64,000 nucleotides of DNA from Chrysaora quinquecirrha. Lineage: Eukaryota > Cnidaria > Scyphozoa > Semaeostomeae > Pelagiidae. Every line of letters starts with the position of its first letter. The stretch's first letter is position 1. The position numbers and the translations under genes were made by a program. The notes beneath the pieces were generated by a model. That model had not been told where the DNA came from and did not search any database. It was given only the letters and a program-made list of their open reading frames with translations. Shown in pieces: positions 1 to 9,813 of this stretch. The stretch is from the NCBI GenBank assembly GCA_014526335.1, contig JACTAT010000108.1, positions 424,290-488,289 of the forward strand. Reading direction: 5' to 3'.

Positions 1-370
1 GACAATCACTGGAAATAAGACAATCACTGTAGACATCTACAGAGCTGTATCTATAACGAATATCGTAAAACCTTTGATGTATTAGAGGTATGGAGCTGGC
101 AATGGTATATGCATTAAACTCAGGTTGGTAGCGCAACCACCCGGGGGATCTTTAACCCTATTCGGTATGGGCTATTTTTTACCTTCGTAGTAATGGGTAT
201 GTTTTTCGCCCCCCCTAGTTATCTCAGCTGCTATTTGTCTGATTGATATGAAACTTGGTAGACATGTACAAGTACCCAATTGTAACTAATTAATACTATT
301 GTTTGCTAATTAGTCACGTGATACGTTGCCTAGCGACCGTGTAGATATATCCAATTGAAGGGTCATTTAA

Positions 371-505
371 TAACCTGCTTCCAAATATGGGCATTTACTG
401 GTCACGTGACTAAGTCTGCAACACCACAACCCATGCCACAAGGTTCCTTGATAAATTGTACGAAAAATCAGATCCTTAACAAAGCTACTGATGAGTTCTC
501 GCAGA
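371..505. repeat. Dispersed repeat family member 1
   Basis: This stretch shares long near-identical runs with 13834-13965 and 20327-20455, including GGTCACGTGAC, TCTGCAACACCAC and AAAGCTACTGA. The match covers about 130 bases with scattered substitutions. It is older than the tandem copies, which are almost identical to each other. No ORF or terminal structure is visible. It is a dispersed repeat of unknown class. Confidence 0.6.
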
Positions 506-1380
506 TGATACACGAGCAAAAGTAGGAGGGGGGCCCGCTCCCGATACCTAATAGGGTTGATCCAACTAGTATGGTGACTTTCAGCTCACCCCATTTAAGT
601 ATTACAACGTTTCTGAGTAAAAATACATAAAACACAAGATTTGGCATACCTTGGGGAAATCTAGTTATCAGCATTGTAAATGGAACATTTGCAGACTCCT
701 GGCAGTCCATTACATGGAATCCGTAGCAAATCTCTGCAGATATTAATCAATAATACAAAATTACAGAGGAAAGGAAAATGAAAAGGATTCACTGCGCATT
801 TCTTGCCAGGTGCTAGTCTCGTTGACACCTGACAGAAGGGTTTAGTTGGCTAGAGGATCTTACCCATTTTAATGGCTACTAAAGGACCCAATTTACAGAA
901 ATGTAGAAAATAATGTACTTTTCTGCCTTTTGGTATTTTCTATTATTTACCTTTGCTTTATTTTCCTGATGTTATGAGCCTAGATTGCAACCTTTTCTGT
1001 TGCAACATTTTTCTGTACTTGAATGTGAATGAAGCTGAAACAAAACTTTTTACTAGTAATTCGTTGCGTGGCTCCAAAAGGCATGATTTGTATGTAATGT
1101 TTGGAGATTTTTGCAACACCATTTGAGGGCACTTTTCATTAATTTCAGATTTGGCTTATGAGAAGCTTATGGACCCTGTCAACAGGGGCGCACATCCAAA
1201 ATATTTTTGGGGGGTGACGAGACACCCTAAGATTTTGTGGACCGAATGGGCATCTTAAAATGTCTTCCATTTCCTATGAACAGTGGTTTTAGAGCTGGAG
1301 TAGTGACAAGGGGGTAGAATTGATATGTACTGTAATAAAGCAAGAACCATCTACAATGCCTGCCTGAATCTCTTTGAACA

Positions 1381-2180
1381 CAGGGGTGGCGCCAGGTGGG
1401 GGCTAGGGGGGGCTACAGCCCCCTCATCGGGGAAATCTAGCCCCCCATCGGGGAAAATCCTCCCAATGTTGGGGAAGTGCCGTTTGATGATTTATTTGTG
1501 TTACTTTGCCTCCTTTTCCGGTTGTTAACTAAGTTAAGATGGAACCTGAGAGGAGATTCGCACTAAGAATATAGTAACTATAATGCATAGAAAAGCTTAC
1601 ATTGTTCAGACCAAGATCGATCTGTGAACCTTCTTGACGAGAAATATTAATAGAAAAAGAAGGAAAAAGGAGCCCTGTCATCCTTACCTATAAAGCTATA
1701 TTGCGCTATATTGTAAAGCTAAAAAGTGCATTTTATGAGCTAGATCGTCTAATGCTGATTGCGTGCATGCTACTAGTCTCGTCAGCTGAATGCGAGAGAA
1801 ATTTCAGTTCGATGCGGCCAATAAAGAATCACTTGCAAACAGTAATGAAAAACGCTTTATGAGTTTAGATCCACAGTGAAAGGAAGGGCCGGATTAAGAG
1901 GGAGCTCGAGTTGCCGAACCCTCTTTTTTGGACAACCAACCAAAAAATCGACAGTATTTCGTGTGCGACAATGGGTGATTTTAATCGCATCTAAGGGCAT
2001 CCAGTATCAAAATTTTTCTTGGGGAGTTACCCATATCCCTAGAGTTACACACCTTCGGTGTTTGCTGGAATCTATCTATTCAAGAATCTATTCAAGTATA
2101 GATAAAAATATGTTTTTACGTTATGAGCCCATCGTCGGGGAGACTAGCCCCTAATCGAACAAAGCCTAGCGCCACCCCTG
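1381..2180 (+). mobile_element. Short hAT-family transposon remnant
   Basis: The ends are inverted: CAGGGGTGGCGC at 1381-1392 and GCGCCACCCCTG at 2169-2180. The octamer TTGAACAC lies at 1374-1381 and 2181-2188, an 8-bp target duplication (its last base overlaps the first C of the left end), which is characteristic of hAT elements. Inside, 1728-1862 reads in one frame as the C-terminal dimerisation region of a hAT transposase. The rest of the transposase is gone, so this is an 800-bp non-autonomous derivative. The G/C runs next to the left end are typical of this group. Confidence 0.8.
1728..1862 (+). pseudogene. hAT transposase C-terminal dimerisation fragment
   Basis: About 44 codons are open before a TGA at 1860-1862. 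The peptide contains VSSAECERNFSSMRPIKNHL, which matches the hATC signature (S-A-x-x-E-R-x-F-S followed by a K-x-x-L helix) that mediates transposase dimerisation. A frame change just before the stop would continue as MSLDPQ. No catalytic core or BED finger is left inside the element, so this cannot encode a working transposase. It lies between the inverted ends of the 1381-2180 element, in the expected position near one terminus. Confidence 0.75.
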
Positions 2181-2420
2181 TTGAACACCCCTCGGATTTT
2201 CAGGCTTTTCCCGAGAAAGACTGCTTACAATTCTATTTAACACTCAGTGACGCACTTCCCCCTTCTTTGCAATAAGGGGGAGGGTAGATGTTGCTTTGAG
2301 TAGAAAAACCAATCCCCCCAAACCTCCACAATATGCGCCTCTGTCTATCAGGAAAACCCGTGGGACACGTTGGTACCTCAAACAAACGAGATACTGGTAA
2401 AAATGATAAAGCCAACCTAC

Positions 2421-5162
2421 CGTGTTGGCAATACACTGTAAATATGCCAGGCAGCAGGTTTGGGTGGCCACGATAGGCCTTTGAGCATTCATCACGAGTG
2501 TCAGATTTTCTCTTATCCATTGCCTAGTTAACTCTGGTACACAGTTTTCGCCACGAGGGAAAATAGCCCATGTCATTTGAATTTGTGTTATCTTCAGCCT
2601 CAAGAACATGTGGTTGGAACTGGATGATGTATTTTGACCTGTCAATGAGCTCTCTGAAGAATACGATCCACACATCAGGAAGCGGAGATGCAGGAAAACA
2701 ATTGAAAAGACCATAAATGACAGGTGCACAATTTTGAATCTCTGAGATGGTTTCGGGGTCTTTTCGAATAATTAGACCAGGAAAAAGGCGGTCCGCTATA
2801 TAACCAAGAGTGCTAGTCGGAGGGACATATGAGCAAACGGGCGAATTGGATGCAATGCATTTAAAAAAGGTACAGGTACAGAAAGGTACAGTGGTCAGCC
2901 TGTTTTCCAGTGTCATCCTTTCATTGACATTGAGTCTTTTCTGGCAAAACAGTTTTTGAAAAAGAACTCTAGCTTTTTTGCTCTTTATGCATATCGTCTC
3001 TTTGAAACTAGTGGAAAAGAAATGAGTTAAATTTACCTTTGGCTGTTCCTAGTGTCACAAGCTAAAGCTTTAGTTGACTTTACCTAGCTTATTCGAAAAA
3101 AATTCTCGTATAGAACTCTCAAAAGTACTCAATAGCACAAAGTTACATTGACCAAGAGGAGAGGAGACTTAAAATACTTGCATGAAAGCTGAATAACGGA
3201 ACATTTCAAAACTCGGTTTTGTTTAGTACATACCACATTTTCTTCAATAGAAGCGCCCTTGAATAGAAGCTGCCTTTTAATGAAAGCCGTAAAAATTTCG
3301 TGAAAAGAAAAAATAGAAGCCGCCTTTGATTAGTAGCCGCATTAGTTTCCTATTGAAAAAAAATAGAAGCAGGGCCTTTTATTCAAGAAATATGGTATTG
3401 ATAACTAGCGGCCAGCGTGCTGAGGGAGGGGATGGGTGAACGGTTTTCTAAAACGCAGATAAGAATAAGAAAAGTTATGTCTATTTTTTTCGTTCAGTTA
3501 TTATGGCGGCTTCTATTCAAGGGCTGTTTCAGTTATTTTAAAATGGCTATATTCTACATCCATTATGATTTCCAAAGGAAGATGGCGACTTAGATGATTT
3601 CTTCTCTCAAATTTCTATGGCTACTATCTTAGGGTGACTTCTATCCGGCGGCGGTTTTTATTCCACTTCTTTGCATAGTGAAGTGCAAGTGCCCACCCCC
3701 TGACTGGGGATTAGCATTACTCTGTTCCAGGGATAACAAGAGAAGGGATGACTTACTCATTATCTAAATCGTGAGATGTTGATAAGACACCTCAGCAGAG
3801 ATGGTTAGAATAGAAAAGTGTAAAATACATTCTCTGAAGGTGAATTTCCAACATAGATGCCTAAAAGAGATTGAATTTGAATTTCGATGTAATAATTCAA
3901 ATAATTCAAGAATTGGTTAAAGCTCAGTCAGAGATCAATAGCTTATCACTTATCTTCCTTCAAGTTCAGCTGTTTCCAGCTCACGAAGATTCTGGTTGAA
4001 ACGCTTTGCATATTTTCTTCGGTAGCAAAATGTAGTAGCATCAAACAACACAACGGATGGGTACTGACCACACTTTGAGCATGAAAAGCCGGTCACGAAA
4101 TCGATCTCCAATAGGCGGAGAAATGAATACCAAGACATGCGCGATTGGTTGTATTTCAAGTTATGAATTGTGACTGGGTAAGATGCATTTAGGTTTAACT
4201 TCCAGATTTCCAGAAAGCTGACAAGACTTTGACTACAAAAAGAAGCACTGTTTACATTGCTCATGTACCATGCATTTATGGCATTTCTCAACTCTTTTGT
4301 GTCATCCAGATACATCGATCTGGAAGGACGTTAGAAGACGAAGCAATACTAATAACATCTGAATTATAACACAAACGATACAGATTAATTTATAATTGCA
4401 CAGTTTTATGAACTTAAACCTTGGGAATGTTGAGAAAATTTAGAAACCTTGACCCTTGAGATCTTTGAGGGAACGGCAACCACGAAAAGCGAGCTCTTCT
4501 AAGTTCGAGGAAAACAATGCATTGTCATAATCATTGCACATTGTCACTTACTGAAAAGAGAGTGCATTGTAATATATAAATGGCATGGAAGATTTCAGGG
4601 GCACCCTAATAATAAACAACCAGAAAAAGTCGCAACAAAAAACAGGTCTGTTCAATAAAACTTGAGTAACATCAGTAAAATTGAAGGTATTGCCTTAGCG
4701 CAAAGTTTCAGATCGTATTGGGGATTTCCTGGGAATTCCCAGGGCCCGCCAAGCGAAGCAAACAGTGTGTAAATACAAATATTATATGGGCCCAACATAG
4801 GATGAGAAATTTCATTTGAAACTGTGTCTGATGAGTAATCTGAAGTAACTGAATATTCAAGATTTTTAGTCAGACACCCAAATGACAAGGATGCTTTTGT
4901 GGAGAACCAGGAGAAGGGCAAGCAAACAATTCATAGCCATCCATCCCTACATGAAGTATCGAATCCAATGATCCCTTGCCTGGTTACCAATAAATACGAT
5001 GTACTGTAGACGAATACCTGTGACCATGAAGAAAATGATTCATGTAGTCTCTTAAAACATCATGTCCGACTAGGAAGTCGTCCATATTCAATATTCCCTT
5101 TGAACAGCCGTTGTAATGCTGAAGCTTTCCACATTGCTCATTACTGCACTTTCTGTAGGGTA
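2421..5162 (-). pseudogene. KDZ/CxC-like (HMGXB3-type) spliced gene, partial
   Basis: Three minus-strand blocks read as parts of one family. Block 1 (5162-5018) contains CSNEQCGKLQHYNGCSKGI and a DFLVGHDVLRDYM stretch, and ends at a GTATTC donor. Block 2 (4319-about 3953) follows a CTTCCAG acceptor and joins in frame. It contains WYSFLRLLEIDF and FSCSKCGQYPSVVLFDATTF, resembling the Cys pair plus 'VxDGT' block of the CxC cysteine-cluster proteins linked to KDZ transposases and HMGXB3. Block 3 (about 2523-2421) contains HPNLLPGIFTVYCQHG and ends at a GTAGGT donor. The 'DGT' glycine is Ala here. Block 3 lies behind an in-frame stop, and no end exons are found, so I call it decayed. The Gypsy element sits just upstream of block 1. 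Confidence 0.5.
3240..3670. repeat. AATAGAAGC inverted-repeat element (MITE-like)
   Basis: The phrase CCTTGAATAGAAGC and close variants of AATAGAAGC(C)GCC occur several times between 3248 and 3380. The reverse complement (GGCGGCTTCTATTCAAGGGC) occurs at about 3504-3530, with further TTCTAT copies near 3640. This is a short palindromic, non-coding element or a small cluster of one. No target duplication could be fixed. Confidence 0.45.
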
Positions 5163-5195
5163 CTGTAAGAAGAACAGATTGATAGTGGCTATTAT

Positions 5196-5411
5196 TGTTA
5201 CAACTAGGTATTGATTAGATGAACACAAGAAAGCACACCTGGACATCAAGAACACAAAATCATCATCACTGCTACCTCTAGATACATTTAGGCCAAGTGC
5301 CTGGACTGCAAGGAGAGCACTCCTTAAGTACCAGGCCCCTAACTACAACAACAACAAAACACATGCAATGAAATGTAAACAATGTAAACAATCAAAGTGC
5401 AGGATACAACA
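5196..5411 (-). repeat. 3' LTR of the Gypsy element
   Basis: On the plus strand it starts TGTTACAACTAGG and ends GGATACAACA, so it has TG...CA ends. It is 216 bp and nearly identical to 9598-9813, with A/G differences in the left part and one G/T difference near the right end. The flanking base run ATTAT (5191-5195) is the target duplication. Confidence 0.92.
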
Positions 5412-5438
5412 CTGCTTTCCCTCTGGGTCAAGGAAAGT

Positions 5439-6446
5439 CTATTTTGTAACATAGTCTTTGAGATGCCTTGGAGCACGTCTCAACCTCACTGGTCTGCTGC
5501 TTAAACCTGAGGCTGATGCACTTTCTGGAGCTTTGGTGAATTTAGGAGAAGAATTCACATCGGTGGTGGTAGTACGAACTGGAGAACTAGACCCGGTTGT
5601 TGGCAACTGTACAGGTGATTCTTGAACACTTGGACTAACCGATTCCTGTTCATGATTTGCTGTCTCTGTGTGTAATGGAATTGAAGATCTCTCTAAGCTG
5701 GGAGGTTGCTGTGTACCCGGCTCAATCTGTGGGATGACAGGATTTTCATATGCTGGAATCGTAAGTTCCACTGGAGATTCTGTTGTTGGATTTACTGATA
5801 AAGGTTGATGTAAACGAATTTGGTCGATATGTCTACGAATGAAACCACCATCTATTTTTATCTTGTATGACACAGGGCCCGTCCTTTCAGATACTACTCC
5901 ATATAGCCACTTCTGTCCACCCGTATAATTTCGAGCAATAACACTCTGACCTACTTTTAATTCTCGAAGTTTACTCCCTCCTCTATCAGCTATCATATTC
6001 TCTTTATATTTCATTGTACTTTTCTCCATATCAGGCCGCAACAAGGACATTCTTGTCTTTTGCAATCGCTTCAATAAGATCTCTGCAGGGCTGACGCCTG
6101 TGTTCGTATGTGGTGTATTTCGATATGAAAATAGAAAGCGATGGACCTGAGTCTCAATAGAATCCTTTGAATTCTTTACGAGGTTCTTTAATGTTGACTT
6201 GAACGTTTGTACTGCCCTTTCTGCAGCACCATTGCTAGCTGGGTGATAGGGAGCACTGGTAACATGATGTATTCCATTCATTTTCATGAAATCTTTAAAC
6301 TCTTGGCTTGTAAAACAGGAACCATTGTCACTCACTAGAATTTCAGGTAGGCCATGTACAGCAAATGAAGATCTTAATCTCTCGATGGTTAATATGCAAG
6401 AAGCTGTTGTGACAGGATATCCATTTCGAGAAAGAGTCCACCACAA
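5439..6446 (-). CDS. Gypsy pol: integrase core and C-terminal part
   Basis: Integrase inserts the retrotransposon cDNA. The frame holds the second catalytic Asp in LPEILVSDNGSCF, the catalytic Glu in NGAAERAVQTF, and the GPY/F-type module seen as RTGPVSYKIKI. It ends in a Pro/Ser/Thr-rich tail, then a stop at 5439, close to the 3' LTR. The first catalytic Asp (LHVDYAGPF) lies in the preceding frame. The two frames meet near 6419-6446, where a one-base change breaks continuity just after DSFSKW. The tail could be element-specific; no chromodomain is visible. It is part of one gag-pol unit with its right-hand neighbours. Confidence 0.85.
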   Translation of the reverse strand: MWWTLSRNGYPVTTASCILTIERLRSSFAVHGLPEILVSDNGSCFTSQEFKDFMKMNGIHHVTSAPYHPASNGAAERAVQTFKSTLKNLVKNSKDSIETQVHRFLFSYRNTPHTNTGVSPAEILLKRLQKTRMSLLRPDMEKSTMKYKENMIADRGGSKLRELKVGQSVIARNYTGGQKWLYGVVSERTGPVSYKIKIDGGFIRRHIDQIRLHQPLSVNPTTESPVELTIPAYENPVIPQIEPGTQQPPSLERSSIPLHTETANHEQESVSPSVQESPVQLPTTGSSSPVRTTTTDVNSSPKFTKAPESASASGLSSRPVRLRRAPRHLKDYVTK

Positions 6447-7662
6447 TCAAAAACATTTTTCCCAGAAATGGGCCTGCATAGTCTACATGAAGCCGGGCCC
6501 ATGGCTTAGTGGTATTCTCCCACGGGTGTAATGGTGCAAGACTTGGATTATTCTGACTATTCAAACAATATGTACAAGCCTTAACACATTGCTCAATTTC
6601 AGTATCCATAGATGGCCACCAACAATAACCGCGAGCTAATGATTTCATTCTTGACATCCCTAAATGTACTTGATGCAGTTCAATCAGCACAGACTCCCTA
6701 AGACTTATAGGAATAACTACTCTGCTCCCCCATAGCAAACATCCATTTTCAACTGCCAATTCATTGGCTCTCGTAGCATAAGGGCGCAACTCTTCTGAAG
6801 CACAAAATTCCTCAGGCCATCCATTCAATACAAAATCTACAACTCTACTTATAACCGGATCCCTTCTTGTATGAGCTTTCACCTGAATCGATGTCACTGG
6901 AGCTTTGCATAAGTTGACCATCATAATGTCATTGCTAACCTTTGATACTTCTGTTTCTAAGGCTCGTCGTGGCAAACGACTCATTCCATCAGCATTGGCA
7001 TTGGCTGCACCTTTTTGGTATTGTAATACATAATTGTAGGAAGATAATAATAATGCCCATCGTTGAATTCTTGCAGCTGTCATGCTTGGAATCGGTGACG
7101 ACTCACCAAGTAATCCTAGCAATGGCTTGTGATCAGAGTAGATTATGAATTGACGTCCATACAAATATTGATGGAACTTCTTGACAGCATAAATAATGGC
7201 CAACCCCTCCTTTTCAATTTGGGAGTAGTTCCTCTCTGCAGCAGATAGAGTTCGTGAAGCGTATCCTACTGGTCGTTCAGAGCCATCAGGCATGCGGTGA
7301 GCTAACACTGCTCCAAGCCCATACGGTGAAGCATCACATGACAATAGTATTGGCTTGTTCGGATCGTAATGGACAAGAAGGGCTGAAGATGTAAGTAGCT
7401 CTTTTGCCTTCTGAAATGCTTGATCCTGCTGTTCACTCCATTTCCATGAACTATTTTTCCGAAGCAAACAATGCAATGGCTCTAAAACATCTGCCATGTT
7501 GGGAATGTGCCGATGATAATAATTTAGCATTCCAAGAAAACTTTTCAGCTGAGTGACATTCTGTGGTGCAGGTGCCTCTAAAATAGGCTTAATCTTTTCA
7601 TCTACTGGCGCAACACCTTCCCTGTTGATGCGAAATCCAAGATAGGTTACTTCTGGTACCAT
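6343..7662 (-). CDS. Gypsy pol: RT thumb, RNase H, integrase zinc domain
   Basis: The frame begins in the RT thumb (VTYLGFRINREG) and continues through the connection region. RNase H follows, with CDASPYGLGAVL (first catalytic Asp), a Glu in IEKEGLAIIYAV and YSDHKPL (Asp). The integrase HHCC zinc finger is seen as HQVHLGMSRMKSL plus CVKACTYC, then the first core Asp in LHVDYAGPF. The frame then runs out in unrelated residues, which marks the frame change near 6420. The other end joins the RT frame after a one-base loss in the T run at 7673-7676. Apart from these breaks the active-site residues are present. Confidence 0.85.
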   Translation of the reverse strand: MVPEVTYLGFRINREGVAPVDEKIKPILEAPAPQNVTQLKSFLGMLNYYHRHIPNMADVLEPLHCLLRKNSSWKWSEQQDQAFQKAKELLTSSALLVHYDPNKPILLSCDASPYGLGAVLAHRMPDGSERPVGYASRTLSAAERNYSQIEKEGLAIIYAVKKFHQYLYGRQFIIYSDHKPLLGLLGESSPIPSMTAARIQRWALLLSSYNYVLQYQKGAANANADGMSRLPRRALETEVSKVSNDIMMVNLCKAPVTSIQVKAHTRRDPVISRVVDFVLNGWPEEFCASEELRPYATRANELAVENGCLLWGSRVVIPISLRESVLIELHQVHLGMSRMKSLARGYCWWPSMDTEIEQCVKACTYCLNSQNNPSLAPLHPWENTTKPWARLHVDYAGPFLGKMFLIVVDSFSKWISCHNSFLHINHREIKIFICCTWPT

Positions 7663-8432
7663 AAATACACACTTTTACGTTTCAACCGCAGTCCATTTAC
7701 TGACAGTATCTGAAAAACTTCCGTAAGATTCTTCAAGTGTTCATCATCATTTCTCCCTGATATCAGTATATCATCAACCCTGACAGTTGTAAAAGGCACA
7801 TGGGATAGCCTCTTCTCCATTTCTCGTTGAAATATCCCTGCTGCCGAGTGAACTCCAAATTGAAGGCGTGTAGGCTTATACAATCCTTTATGAGTGTTGA
7901 TAGTTAAACACTCCTGTGACTCTTTATCCAAAACCAGTTGTTGATATGCTTGACTAAGATCTAGCTTGGTAAACTTTTGTCCTCCATTGAGTGTGGCAAG
8001 TAAATCCTCTGTTTTTGGAACAGGGTAATTATCGCATTTTGCTGCAGGATTTACTGTCACCTTATAATCTCCACAAATTCTAACTGAGCCATCCTCTTTC
8101 ACAACTGGAACAATTGGAGCTGCCCACTGAGAATAAGTCACTGCCTCATATATGCCTTCATTGACTAACCTTTCAAGCTCAGTCTCGACCTGTGGTTTCA
8201 AGGCATATGGTACGGGCCTTGCTTTATAAAATTTAGGCCTTGCATCTTCTTTCAATTCAATGTGAACCTTAATATTTGCCATTGTCCCTATCCCTTTATC
8301 AAAAACGGGATCAAATTTCTCCAGCACCTTGCTGAGTTCAGCATTCTCTGATACTCTGTTCACTTCCATAACAGACAAGAGCTGTGGCCAGTTCAATCTG
8401 ATTTTTTTCAGCCAATTACGGCCAAACAACAT
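7647..8432 (-). CDS. Gypsy pol: reverse transcriptase fingers and palm
   Basis: This copies the element RNA into DNA. Visible landmarks in order are EGIYEAVTYSQWAAPIVPV (fingers), VRICGDYK, KLDLSQAYQQLVLD (first catalytic Asp), LQFGVHSAAGIFQ, and the catalytic pair in VRVDDILISG, where Arg replaces the commoner Tyr before VDD. The preceding bases read as a protease C-terminus ending in a GRNWL-type motif, typical of Gypsy pol. The frame ends at 7647 through a one-base loss in the run at 7673-7676 and continues in the next frame. Confidence 0.87.
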   Translation of the reverse strand: MLFGRNWLKKIRLNWPQLLSVMEVNRVSENAELSKVLEKFDPVFDKGIGTMANIKVHIELKEDARPKFYKARPVPYALKPQVETELERLVNEGIYEAVTYSQWAAPIVPVVKEDGSVRICGDYKVTVNPAAKCDNYPVPKTEDLLATLNGGQKFTKLDLSQAYQQLVLDKESQECLTINTHKGLYKPTRLQFGVHSAAGIFQREMEKRLSHVPFTTVRVDDILISGRNDDEHLKNLTEVFQILSVNGLRLKRKSVYLWYQK

Positions 8433-8434
8433 TG

Positions 8435-8700
8435 GGCCTTCCCCTGCTGTGACAATGAGAGGTAGTGACGCAGACTGATCCTCATACCCAACTTGAACTT
8501 CCGCTACCCCTTTTGCTTTGATGAATTCCCGGTGTATGTTCTCAATTTTATATTGGTATTCTCCAACTTTGGCCTAGGCAAATTTTCAAACATTCTATGA
8601 AACATTGACTCTCCTATTACCGTTACAGATGCCCCGTGTCAACTTCCATTTCAGTAGGTATACCATCAATATCCACTTTCACCAATATCGGTTTTTCTCG
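8435..8700 (-). pseudogene. Gypsy aspartic protease region, frame-broken
   Basis: The active-site motif begins as EVDTG. The frame then fails in the G run (C run on the plus strand, 8632-8635), exactly where Ala-Ser should follow. A second frame change lies near 8571-8577. The flap and the C-terminal I-V-T-A-G-E-G stretch are readable in other frames. Between gag and this region the frame shifts by -1 across GAAAAAC (8697-8691). That could be a programmed slippery site or another homopolymer error. As written, the sequence encodes no intact protease. Confidence 0.7.
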
Positions 8701-9575
8701 TTGACGGCACATCTGTAAATGTTGTACATTTCAGCTGCATTTTCTTCTTCGGATCTCTCTGGATAACTTGGAGCATGAACACTTGACTCTGCATTGATGT
8801 CTTCCTCTGCTTCAACCTGATGCTGCTCATGTGGGCCTCCTGATGTACTGTATGATCTAGGCTTTCTCCTACACATGCGTGCAGTGTGTCCCTTGCTCCG
8901 ACATGAAAAGCAATTTCTCTCTTTAAACGGACAGGATGAGGGATTGTGTTTATTACCACATCTAAAACAACCTTCCTGCCTCTTGGATCCTGGTGTAAAT
9001 ACTTTATGTACTGTAGTACCATCAGCCCTCTTGTCACTTGAAATCTGCAATTGCATTGCTGCTGATTGCTGAGCCGCAGCCTCAATACTAAGGGCTATTC
9101 TCAAAGCATTATCCAAAGTTAATGTGGACCCTTCAGAAAGTAACTTCCTCTGTATACTCAAATCATTTATTCCGCAAACCAGTCGGTCTCTTAACATATC
9201 ATTAATTGAATCTCCATATTGACAATCCTGACTAAGTCGTCGTAGCTCTGCAACATACTTCGAAACAGATTCTGAAGGATTACGATTACGTGTATTAAAA
9301 GCAAAGCGTTCAGCTATTATGTTTGGTGTCGGACTCAGATGTTGCTTCATCAAATTTTTGAGTTGAGTATAGGTTTTTTCTGTTGGGTTTCCTGGGGCAC
9401 ACAAGCTTCTAAATAGTTTGTATGTTTCGGCTCCACACACGCTTAACATGACCGCTTTCTTTTTGTCATCGTTTTCTATATCATTAGCAATAAAGAAGAA
9501 TTCTAACCTTTCAATATAATGGGACCACTGTTCACTGGATGCATCATATGCTTCGATATTACCAAACGCAGCCAT
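8679..9575 (-). CDS. Gypsy Gag with two zinc knuckles
   Basis: Gag packages the element RNA into particles. I choose the ATG at 9573-9575 (MAAFGNIEAYD); the frame is open further upstream, but only through the primer site. The N-terminal two thirds is a helical capsid-like region with FRSLCAPGNPTEKTY and LSPTPNIIAERFAF. Near the end come two knuckles: CFRCGNKHNPSSC (CX2CX3HX4C) and CFSCRSKGHTARMC (CX2CX4HX4C). About 299 residues is normal for a Mag-type Gypsy Gag. The stop at about 8679 is followed by protease in the -1 frame. Confidence 0.88.
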   Translation of the reverse strand: MAAFGNIEAYDASSEQWSHYIERLEFFFIANDIENDDKKKAVMLSVCGAETYKLFRSLCAPGNPTEKTYTQLKNLMKQHLSPTPNIIAERFAFNTRNRNPSESVSKYVAELRRLSQDCQYGDSINDMLRDRLVCGINDLSIQRKLLSEGSTLTLDNALRIALSIEAAAQQSAAMQLQISSDKRADGTTVHKVFTPGSKRQEGCFRCGNKHNPSSCPFKERNCFSCRSKGHTARMCRRKPRSYSTSGGPHEQHQVEAEEDINAESSVHAPSYPERSEEENAAEMYNIYRCAVNEKNRYW

Positions 9576-9584
9576 TTTAATTTT

Positions 9585-9595
9585 CCTCGTCGCCA
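9585..9595 (-). promoter_or_regulatory. Primer-binding site, tRNA-Ser(GCT)-like
   Basis: On the minus strand, two bases inside the 5' LTR, the sequence is TGGCGACGAGG. As I recall the metazoan tRNA-Ser(GCT) 3' end, this is complementary to CCTCGTCG plus CCA over all 11 bases. tRNA-Ser priming is known for Mag-lineage Gypsy elements. The site sits just upstream of the gag start codon. Confidence 0.7.
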
Positions 9596-9597
9596 AT

Positions 9598-9813
9598 TGT
9601 TACAACTAGGTATTGATTAGATGAACACAAGAAAACACACCTGGACATCAGGAACACAAAATCATCATCACTGCTACCTCTAGATACATTTAGGCCAAGT
9701 GCCTGGACTGCAAGGAGAGCACTCCTTAAGTACCAGGCCCCTAACTACAACAACAACAAAACACATGCAATGAAATGTAAACAATGTAAACAATCAAAGT
9801 TCAGGATACAACA
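9598..9813 (-). repeat. 5' LTR of the Gypsy element
   Basis: This is the partner of 5196-5411: 216 bp, TG...CA ends, about 98-99% identical. It is followed on the right by ATTAT at 9814-9818, the second copy of the target duplication. The element promoter should lie here, but no convincing TATA box is seen. Confidence 0.92.

Larger units (their letters stand above)
5196..9813 (-). mobile_element. Ty3/Gypsy LTR retrotransposon, full length
   Basis: The element is bounded by two 216-bp direct repeats and by the 5-bp target duplication ATTAT (5191-5195 and 9814-9818). It is transcribed leftwards: 5' LTR 9598-9813, primer site 9585-9595, gag, protease, reverse transcriptase, RNase H, integrase, 3' LTR 5196-5411. 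The two LTRs differ at only about three positions, so insertion was recent. Protease, RT and integrase are nevertheless split by one-base frame changes, at least some of them in short homopolymers. There is no chromodomain and no envelope-like ORF. The domain order RT-RNaseH-IN places it in Ty3/Gypsy (Metaviridae). Confidence 0.93.

Noticed and set aside
1138..1230. CAGGGGCGCACATCC near 1183, resembling a hAT end
   Set aside because: No inverted partner or target duplication could be found.
1876..2154. 92-codon plus-strand ORF inside the hAT remnant
   Set aside because: It lies downstream of the transposase stop in subterminal sequence and has no recognisable protein pattern.
8686..8700. Canonical A-AAA-AAC retroviral slippery heptamer at the gag-protease boundary
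   Set aside because: The actual heptamer is GAAAAAC, which is not a standard X-XXY-YYZ site. It is kept only as a possibility because homopolymer errors are common here.
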